DNA of 64,000 bases from Leptodontidium sp. MPI-SDFR-AT-0119. Lineage: Eukaryota > Ascomycota > Leotiomycetes > Helotiales > Leptodontidiaceae. The DNA lies in the NCBI GenBank assembly GCA_020726505.1, contig JAHLEZ010000014.1, positions 1,488,001 through 1,552,000 on the forward strand, written 5' to 3'. Within the stretch, counting starts at the first letter, position 1. The number at the start of each line of letters is the position of its first letter. Of this stretch, positions 56,260 to 64,000 are shown one piece after another. The notes beneath the pieces were generated by a model. That model saw nothing but the letters and a program-made list of their open reading frames with translations. It was not told the origin of the DNA and made no database searches. The translations under genes were made by a program, and so were the position numbers.

Positions 56260-57020
56260 ATGTTTGAAGTTATTGAGCAAGATATACCGCTGTTTGTGGA
56301 CCGAATTTTCTGGCCCTCTCTTTCTACCGAATCACCCCTTCGCGCTTTTCCAGACATAGTCCAATTGAATATGTTGAGTACCGCCGAGAGCCTGCTGAGG
56401 CAAATAGAGGCAATGCTGGTATGTTACAGGGAGATAGTCAACCTCCTTTGGAAACTAGACTCCACCTCCGTCGATCACTGGGTCGATCTTACCATCCAGC
56501 TAGACATTTTACGTCACGAGCTCAAAGTCAGTGCGTTCAGAATGGCATGGGCAAGGGTAGACGCCTCCCTACTTCAATCTATACCGATTTGTAGCGAACG
56601 GATGATCGTGCCACTGCGAGCGATTCAAGTCCTTATGACGCAAATATCCTTCCGGAATGCATTCCGACTAATTGGACCGGAAATTTTTGCGCCATTCTAC
56701 AAGATGTTGCAAATCATCAAACATGTAAGTATGTTGGATGTTCAAGATGCAAATTATACTGATATATGATCTAGGACGTGATTTATCGTTTGCGAGACTG
56801 GGTGGATCGGTGGGTGGCTTTCTATGGGTTTTGGCCAGAGGAAAGGGCTATGACGCTCCCATCATCCGAGAAAGATCAGTCAGATTCAAAGAATGAAAGT
56901 TCGCCAGAAAATGAAGCCAAAGAAATTGGGAAACACTGCGACATTACTTCGTCCAAGCAGCACCATCTCAACGCTGCTTTGGATGGATTGCTCCATCGGC
57001 GAGGCACGGAAGATGTCTAA
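56260..57020 (+). CDS. Hypothetical helical protein
   Basis: Predicted 236-aa protein from two exons, 56260-56724 and 56775-57020, joined in phase 0 with donor GTAAGT. It is strongly alpha-helical by composition, rich in Leu, Ile, Arg and Glu, with repeated amphipathic stretches (AESLLRQIEAMLVCYREIVNLL, HVIYRLRDWVDRW-like end). The C-terminal third is polar and disordered (Ser/Glu/Lys). I see no signal peptide, membrane helix or known domain. It begins only 33 bp after the stop of the zinc-finger gene on the same strand, so the two could be one bicistronic or misannotated gene. Function unknown. Confidence 0.5.
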
Positions 57021-57632
57021 GTCCTGAGCAGGACAATAAACTGCTCAGTGCGGTGCCGCCGCGTGTAAGAGATCGGTCATTATCTGGCTCTTCTCTGGAT
57101 CCCAACACGCTCTGGAATTGTTACCGTTCACCAGGAATGCATACTCTCATGACCGATTTCGCTTACAATACATTTGCACAGTGGACAACTTGTTCACGTG
57201 TATCACACTCACAATTGCTTCGACAATCAAGCTCTCCTTTCGCTGCCAAAACTTTGGATATACTCCGCGGCGCATAGTGCGATTTTTCGTCGTTATTGGA
57301 TTTGCGTACCAGGTGGTCTTCCACGTTTTCGTGGCGGGCAATATTCGTTGTCTCAATTCCCATCATCAATTGTATCTCAGACTGATTATAACGCGTTGAG
57401 AGGGCACACGATGCTGTCAAACCAACAAAACCCGCTGCTTGGGAACATCACATTTTCACCGTTTGCCGGAGGAGGAATACAGATATTGGGCCGCAGAAGC
57501 GTTGGGGTGGCTTTCCTAAGTTATTGGGAGCCCCGCCGTAAATCGAGTGCGAGGGGTCGTAGTTTTGGTGGTGGATGCATATGATGGTGTGGCCCCTAAA
57601 GTTTCCATGATTTGGGGGGCCTAGAAAAATAT

Positions 57633-57894
57633 ACGAGCTGGGCGAGTTACTCGTACTAAACTGCCTTGGTGAGACGATGCTGCATACGTTGAAAGCGGTG
57701 GATTTTCAGGACTTTCACGAGCTGGGCGAGTTACTCGTATAAAACTGCCTTTTGAGAGATGGTGACAGGGAGTGTTGACTTATGTTTGCTGATTTTGCCT
57801 TTCGTCGTTCGGTCTCTTCGTGTAGCATTAAGTTTCTTTCGGTTGATCTTCTTTACTCCCACGAGCTGGGCGAGTCACTCGTATAAAACTGCCC
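57633..57894. repeat. Three copies of a ~36-bp element with inner CGAGTNACTCG palindrome
   Basis: Copies at 57633-57667, 57716-57751 and 57860-57894 are in the same orientation. The shared core reads ACGAGCTGGGCGAGT, then T or C, then ACTCGTA, then TAAAACTGCC (copy 1 has CTAAACTGCC). Spacing is 83 and 144 bp. Each contains the near-palindrome CGAGTTACTCG followed by a TATAAAA-like stretch. The intervening sequences differ, so the copies are conserved separately. Confidence 0.85.
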
Positions 57895-58166
57895 AAACAA
57901 ACATGTATCGCATAATGCATGGCTCCGACTTTGTGACATTTGTGCTTCGTACGTAACAAACAGAGAATACCCTTTTCCTAGATAGCAGAGGAGAGTGAAG
58001 GAAGTGCAGAGCTATCTGAACTAGTTTATAGACAGAGTAAGGCTCATTGAATCACGGACGAAATATTTCGACTCGTGCAAGTATTCCTTCCCCTCTACGG
58101 ATCCCGAAATGTGCAACTACACCCTGGTGCGGCTGAAGTATCAGGTGGTGCATATCCAGCCTCAAG

Positions 58167-58355
58167 TAAAGAGGGTGGCCACAGATTTCCGAACCCTCAG
58201 GGGCTTTGTGCCCGTTGCTATTCTGTTGCTCAGAGACTAAATAATTTTAGTATACAAATCGTTCGATTTGATTGGATAATTAATACTCAATAGCCTCATT
58301 AAACTTTAACTTTCCACAAAAGCCGGGGCTCGGAAATCTGTGGCCACCCTCTTTA
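58167..58355. mobile_element. 189-bp MITE with ~30-bp terminal inverted repeats and TA flanks
   Basis: The left end begins TAAAGAGGGTGGCCACAGAT and the right end is its reverse complement, ending ATCTGTGGCCACCCTCTTTA. The match extends through TTCCGA and loosely to CCC and GGCTTT on both sides, about 30 perfect and 40 imperfect bases. TA at both outer ends fits a TA target-site duplication, as for Tc1/mariner/pogo elements. The interior is A/T-rich with no coding capacity. A mobilising transposase would have to be elsewhere in the genome. Confidence 0.82.
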
Positions 58356-59056
58356 CCACATATGCAAGATGTCAGTAGTTTACTGCAATGATCCAGCCGC
58401 ATGCCCTTTTAGCCAATGGCATTCTCACCTACCTGAATCTAGAATCCTCTTTTGAAGGCTCCGCGGGATGAAGCGAGGAACTAGACTCCTCGAGCCAAGC
58501 CCCATCCTTAGAAAGTTCAGCCCTAGGTGGCGCAAGTCATGTACGAGCTTCTCGACCTCGTAATAGGAAAAGGAATCGTTGCGATTGGCTAACTTGATGT
58601 CAGATTTGACGCCTTGCTATTTCCGACTCAAGCCATGCCATTGTTTGCTTCCATAGGACATATACCTGTGACATTCCACACTCCCATCGAGGTCTGAAAA
58701 CCCTCATTGTGGAAATTCACCGCTGCTGGTCATCGGGATGTGTTGGGTCGTGGTTCAGGTCATGATATCTCTCCACCATGGCCTCGAAGTCAATAGTGTT
58801 CCTTCAGGAGGAGGATAAAGCCTTGGTCAAGCCCTGATGAGGGAGGAGGAAGGGCGTGATTCTACGTGTCCATATTTCAGCCTGCTTGACTTTTTCATTG
58901 GCACTGCAAACCAACGACCAATCTCCTGGAACGGTACCTAGGCCAGATCTTGACAGGAAAGCTTGTCGTGGGAACTTTTAACAGTGAAAATAAGCATGGC
59001 CAGGATGGCTTGTGAGGACCCCCGTCTCCTGGGGTGGGCTTAGTCAGCACCCGCTA

Positions 59057-61080
59057 ATGCCGGTTACAGTTTTGACCCAATCTTCTCTCCCAAACCACCC
59101 ATCATGCCGCTTCGGGATCGCGCTTATGTTGTTGTTTACTTACCTCCCGCTTGTTTTCTCCAGAACAGTCACCTACAATTGGGATGTCTCATGGGTCAAT
59201 GCCAGCCCTGATGGGTTCTCTCGCCCTGTCATTGGAATCAACGGATTGTGGCCATGCCCTCCGATCTCGGTGGGTAGATTTAATTTCTCTGTGCACAATG
59301 TACTGACAAAAACAGGTGACAATTGGGGACCGAGTTATCATAAACCTCAGGAATAATTTGGGAAATGAAACCACTTCATTGCATTTTCATGGCCTATTTC
59401 AAACGGGAAGTAATACGATGGACGGGCCCGCAGGAGTTACACAATGTCCGATCCCTCCGGGAGAAATGTTTACTTATGATTTTGTTGTGAGTTTGATACA
59501 ACCACATGACATGCGTCGTACTTACAGGTTTCTAGGTTCAACAGCCCGGGACTTACTGGTATCATTCCCATCGTAAAGCCCAATACATTGATGGCTTTCG
59601 TGGGGCTTTCATTGTCCATGATCCATCGGCCCCGTTCAAATATGACGAAGAAGTTGTCCTCACTGTCTCGGACTGGTATCGCGACCAAGCTCCCGGCCTC
59701 GTCAATTACTTTCAGTCCCCACAAAATGTGATTGATCACGACGGAGCCGAGCCAATCCCAAACTCTGCCCTGATGCAGGATGCGCAAAACAGCAAGATCA
59801 ACGTCAAGCCTGGGAAGACATATCTTTTCCGAGTTGCCAATATCGGCTCATTTGTTGGCTCTTATTTGTCCTTCGAAGACCACGAGATGACTATTGTGGA
59901 GGTAGATGGAGTCTACACGGAACCGCAAAAGACAAATCAGATCTACCTGACAGTTGCTCAGCGGTACAGTGTTTTGGTTACCACCAAATCGAGCACAGAC
60001 AGGAATTTCGTCATACAGAGCACACTGGATACCGACATGTTTGACACGATACCCCCATGGGCTCAGCCAGATGTCAATGGTTATCTGGTCTACAACAGCA
60101 AGAAACCACTGCCTGCCCTTCCACCGTTACGAGACCTAGCCCCCTTTGACGACATGAAGCTAAAGCCAAAAGATTGTCAGAGAGTGCTAGGCAGAGTAGA
60201 CCATCAGATAATAATGGAAATGGATTTCATCACTGACGCTGGGGTCAACCGGTGAGTAATTTTGGAACCTTACAACTTATATTTTCTGATTTGGAGACAG
60301 TGCTATTATCAACAACAACAGTTATGTTCCCCAGAAAGTCCCCACACTCTACACAGCTCTTTCGGCAGGAAAACAGGCGACAAATCCAGTTGTTTATGGC
60401 GTCAATTCTAACTCATACGTCCTTCGTTACAATGAAGTCGTCGAGGTCGTTCTCATTAATCATGATGATGGGGGGCATCCATGGCAGTGAGTGCTCAATT
60501 TCACGACGTCCAAGAAATCCACTGACAGCTTAGCCTTCACGGCCACAACTTCCAGATAATCGACAGATCACCAACAGATACCGAATACAATCCTGCTAAC
60601 GTTGTACCACTCTCCAAGACCCCAATTCGTCGTGATGTCGTTCAAGTCCGTTCTAAAGGCTACGTCGTCATCCGATTCCGAGCCGATAATCCTGATAAGT
60701 CACCTACGTTCCTTCGTTCCGCAACATGCAGCTAATTTCCCTAGCACGCGTCCAATTATTCCACTGCCACATCGAATGGCACGTTGAAGCCGGCCTTGTT
60801 GCTACATTCATCGAAGCACCAGAAAAGTTGCAAAACTCACTAGCCATCCCTCACCAACACCGGAAGATCTGTGAGCAGCAAGGTATTCCAACGAGAGGCA
60901 ACGCAGCAGGAAATACGAAAGATTACACCGATCTCACGGGTGCGAATACGGAGTTTGAGAAGAATAATTGGGGGTGAGTTCGTGGTTCTCCATCCTTTGA
61001 ATATGAACTGATCGTTGGACAGAGCACTTATTACGCCGCCGAAGAAGCTGGCAAAGATGGGATTGGAGTTCAACGCATAA
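59057..61080 (+). CDS. Fet3-type multicopper oxidase (ferroxidase/laccase-like)
   Basis: Predicted 577-aa secreted or surface oxidase resembling Fet3 ferroxidases and the related Abr1 pigment oxidases. Exons: 59057-59269, 59316-59486, 59536-60251, 60301-60486, 60534-60694, 60745-60973 and 61023-61080; all phases agree. The four copper blocks are present: [28 protein letters not shown] (across an intron), and [30 protein letters not shown] after a hydrophobic start is typical of Fet3. The start may instead be the Met at 59126. There is no C-terminal membrane helix, so it may be soluble. The fifth intron (60695-60744) starts ATAAGT where GTAAGT is expected, while every other junction is canonical, so the allele may be poorly spliced. 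No iron permease is adjacent. It is convergent with the sedolisin gene. Confidence 0.75.
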
Positions 61081-61764
61081 TTAATATTTACAAGTTAATA
61101 ATAATCAAAGATCTACCTGGCTTGAAACTTCACGTCACCTCTAGTTCTTCGGCGTCAAGTTTAAGATGATGGTGGGAACCGAGTTGGAAGTTTACACAGT
61201 TCTTGGTACTGGTGAACTGCTTGGCTCAGTGTCTGCGTGACTGGAATGAACCAAGATACACTGTCATGATTCCTAAGATTATTGTAAGTTCGTGATTGAT
61301 GGTCCATCAACTGTTTGTACTAGAAAAGAACGAAGCCGCTTGCTCAGAGCATCCGACCTGCGCACTTGGGTCGCTAAACTACCTGGTACGAATTGTGAGG
61401 CCATTGACGGCGATCTAGTTGCGTATACTTGGTGACGGAGAAATTCCTATGAGTACACAACTGCGGTTGTGAGGCAGAATGCTGAGAAATGTAGGCATGG
61501 ATGTATTGGTGTCATTTTCGTCTACTCTCAGTACTCGCTTCCTGACACTTGCCCAAACTTCTGAGGATACATTCTCAAGCGAAGGGACGCGTACACAAAG
61601 CCTGACTTGCACAGGCTCAGGAAAACTTGGTACGCCCAAGAAAAGACGAACCATAAATAAAACTTAGCAACATATTTCTATTACGGAGATAGATTGCCTA
61701 ATGAGGTCTACATCTTGAAATATTAGCAATTCCTCGATACCCACCAGCGATCTAGTAAGCTTTC
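61081..61764. other. Convergent 3' intergenic region
   Basis: About 680 bp between the oxidase (+) and the protease (-). No gene or repeat is recognised. Confidence 0.5.
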
Positions 61765-64000
61765 TTATGGCAAGCTCAAGAATAATTTCAGCAAACTTGG
61801 GTACTGCGGTGTTCCCAAGCCAGTAACTGGGTCCCAGCCTTCAACAGCCGCAAAGCCTTTACTCCCACACCCAGGGTTACTTCCATTCTTGATGTCGTTG
61901 AATACCCAAGGGTTTGCATACAAGACGGGGTTGATGAATCCCACAGGCCCCTTCCCAACCGCAGTTCTCTCTTGGTTGATCAGCGTCATGATGCTTCCCC
62001 AAATTGGTGCAGCCAGACTCGTTCCATAGAAGTGGTGGATTGTCTGGTTATTGTACGCAAGGAACTGAGCGCCGTTTGCTGAGACATCAGGGAAGCCTCG
62101 ACCTGCACGGTTGTAGATACCACCGTTGGCTCCGACGTTCGTCGCAGCATCATTGGCGATGTAATATGGCAAACCGGGATCATGGGCTTTGAAGTAGTGA
62201 GCTACAGCAGCTTTTTGATAGTCTGGAGTTGGGAAGTAGTTTGCAAAGCCGCCGGAAGATGAGAAAAGTGGAGCATGTGTGAGATTGGCCTGAAGTGCTG
62301 ACTCGGGGTCTTTGATCGTTTGTGTGTCGTAAAGACGGGTTGCGCCAACATTTGTGACATAAGGACACGTTGGGAATGAGGGATTGTATATCGTTTCGGC
62401 ATCTCCAAGACAGCCGGACTGAGGTTATGTTAGCATCGTCTTTCCTAAAATGATGCGGAGGCTAAGGCGATCCCAACATGAAGCCCTGGAGAGGAACATA
62501 CATCTGAATCATCGCCTGGAAAGGATGCGACTCCATAATCACCCGAAGCCCAAACAAAGGTGTGGCCCTGGAGACCAAGCTTGAGGAACTCGTTGCATTG
62601 TCGCTTGGTGTAGCTCAGTGGGGCATCATGTTCAGAGACTCCGTAAGAAACACTGATCACCCTTGTGGGTTTGAACGTTCCGCATTGATTCTTTCCCTTA
62701 TAGCCTCCAGGTGCGGGGTCAGGATAGACAGGGTCGATTCCTGGTGAGTCACCTGAAATACCATATGCATTGTAAGTACAGTACGAGCCATCCAGAGCAT
62801 CTAAGAAGGTGTTGAATCCGCCGTCTTCCAAAGCTTGGATGTTATCATCGACCTGATAGAGAGTAACGGTTTGGGGCTTTGTTAAAGTTAGTGTCTACCT
62901 TGGCAATTTCCAAGAAAAATTGGACTCACGTATATCAGCGCGTATGCAATGTCCATGTCGATGTCAGATTCTCCAGTGTTGAACTCACTATCAGGTGAAA
63001 CTGGAGCTTGGCCCCCGTCGATGGAATCCAAAAGCGGATGGGTACCTTGAGGAACATTCGGTGCCCAATTGGCGAAGAAAGAATTGAGATCTTCTTGAGA
63101 ATAGATATCACCACTTTCAAACAGTCCTAGAGCATTGACGCTATCTTTGATGTGAGCGTTTGGGATACCGTAAAGAGCCTTCAGACAGGTTGGGGTAATG
63201 TTTCTTCCACATGCTTGAAGATCAGGCGGTAGCTGGCCGGCTCCAGGAGGCATATGCCATGGGTTTTTCGACAAATTGTTTTTGTAGGGCCCAGGTTGGT
63301 AGTGGTGTCTAAGCCCGGATTCTCTCTTGACTTCGCGCTTGGTCAATGCTGCGGAGAACTTCACACCCGGGGTGATGTAGTCGACATGCGGGCGAATACT
63401 CTCAGGAAGATAATATCTAGAAGAAGTCAATTCTCATTTCTGAAAGAACATGCTGAATTTAGTTGTTACTCGTCGCTTCCAACTCTCACAGCGCCTGAAG
63501 TTGAGTGCACATGCTCATGGTACTCAGTGTGGAAGAGCTCCTCGGCCTGCCAAGCAGGAATATCAATTGCGATCCAGCCTTTGTTATCAGAATGAATTAT
63601 GGAGTCCTCCTTGATTCCGGAGACAATGAGCCAGGTGCGAACAGCTTCGACAGTCTCCTCGGCTGGGGCGTACATGGCGTGAACTTGCTCCGCCGTCCAA
63701 TGCTTGCCAAAATTTGGTGAGTCTGGATGAGAGCTTTCCAATCAATTCACGTCAGCATCGTCCTTCGCAAAAGGCAATTGATTGCCAGCGCAACGAGGGA
63801 CTCATAAGTCACTCACACTTCCATTAAATGAGAATAGCTATCCTCCATATTTTGTTGGCTCAAGCCAATCCGAACGGGCAAAATAGCATTTCTGTCAACA
63901 CGGTCGCCACGAGCCCACAGTCGTGGGAGTGACGAACGTTTTTCATGGAGAGAGTGCGTAACAGGAGCTGGGAGAGCCTTAACCACACTGATGGGCACTG
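61765..64000 (-). CDS. Sedolisin (S53) secreted tripeptidyl-peptidase-like protease, 5' end beyond window
   Basis: Predicted acidic serine-carboxyl protease, of which 653 residues are visible. Exons: up to 63817, 63733-63470, 63416-62930, 62876-62502 and 62418-61765, joined in phase. The pro-domain is seen first: LMEV|SHPDSPNFGKHWTAEQV is typical. The catalytic Glu and Asp lie in GESDIDMDIAYAL (E-x-x-x-D). The oxyanion Asp is in ASGDYGVAS. The nucleophile Ser is in HHFYGTSLAAP. The C-terminal calcium site is represented by NDIKNGSNPGC and GWDPVTGLGTP. It should be secreted; the signal peptide would be in the missing 5' part or in the first visible residues (VVKALPAP). The start codon is not in the window. 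Confidence 0.88.

Larger units (their letters stand above)
57021..59056. other. Repeat-rich intergenic region before the multicopper oxidase
   Basis: 2 kb with no supported gene; the 136-codon frame at 57174 overlaps other frames and has no family match. It contains a triplicated element (57633-57894) and a MITE (58167-58355), listed separately. TACCTAGG occurs at 58935. Confidence 0.5.

Noticed and set aside
57174..57584. 136-codon plus-strand frame
   Set aside because: No Met-proximal domain, no splice support, and it overlaps several other frames; it includes no family motif.

Overview
The window is nuclear DNA of a filamentous ascomycete (Pezizomycotina). A helotialean/leotiomycete origin is my impression only; no marker in the window settles it. 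The evidence is short GT-AG introns of about 50-140 nt in most genes, small to moderate spacers, and typical gene families: a HET-domain protein with ankyrin repeats, a CFEM plus rhodopsin-like membrane receptor, a Sur7-type membrane protein, a sedolisin protease and a Fet3-type ferroxidase. I saw no rRNA, tRNA, CRISPR array or intact transposase gene.

Layout. 1-5.2 kb: mostly non-coding around a three-exon Sur7/PalI-type gene (-). 5.2-6.2 kb: exosome subunit Rrp43 (-). 6.2-8.8 kb: a long spacer with a cluster of iron-type GATA motifs, then a 921-residue ferric reductase (+). 12.4-14.2 kb: Rab escort protein (+). 15.7-18.0 kb: NIMA-family kinase (-). 18.4-20.7 kb: ankyrin plus BTB protein (+). 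21.8-23.8 kb: methionine-permease-like transporter (+). 24.3-26.0 kb: ankyrin protein (+). 26.4-27.9 kb: CFEM/rhodopsin-like receptor (-). 29.3-30.6 kb: NADPH-dependent reductase (+). 31.5-34.9 kb: HET-ankyrin protein (+). 37.1-38.9 kb: type II membrane protein with a lectin-like outer part (-). 39.2-40.7 kb: tRNA adenosine deaminase Tad1 (-). 41.0-42.2 kb: NT-C2 domain protein (+). 42.5-43.1 kb: cyclophilin (-). 43.7-45.5 kb: signal peptide peptidase (+). 45.9-47.0 kb: Naa50-like acetyltransferase with a PIP-box-like motif (-). 47.7-49.1 kb: Sgf11-like zinc protein (+). 49.8-51.4 kb: a broken cysteine-rich gene (-). 52.4-53.4 kb: TLC-domain protein (+). 55.4-57.0 kb: a C2H2 zinc-finger gene and a small helical protein (+). 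57.6-58.4 kb: a triplicated ~36-bp element and a 189-bp mariner-like MITE. 59.1-61.1 kb: Fet3-type multicopper oxidase (+) with an apparently damaged splice donor. 61.8-64.0 kb: sedolisin protease (-), cut off by the window end.

How the parts relate. Most genes are independent housekeeping functions: RNA decay, tRNA editing, vesicle traffic, the cell cycle, chromatin and intramembrane proteolysis. The ferric reductase and the Fet3-type oxidase could both serve reductive iron uptake, but they lie about 50 kb apart and no iron permease is present. Three ankyrin proteins and the HET domain suggest a self/non-self or stress-response flavour for 18-35 kb. The right end (49-61 kb) looks the least stable: a pseudogene with C-to-T stop codons, a MITE, repeated elements and a defective splice site. 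Exon borders were worked out by hand from splice signals, frame continuity and family motifs, and were not confirmed by any search.
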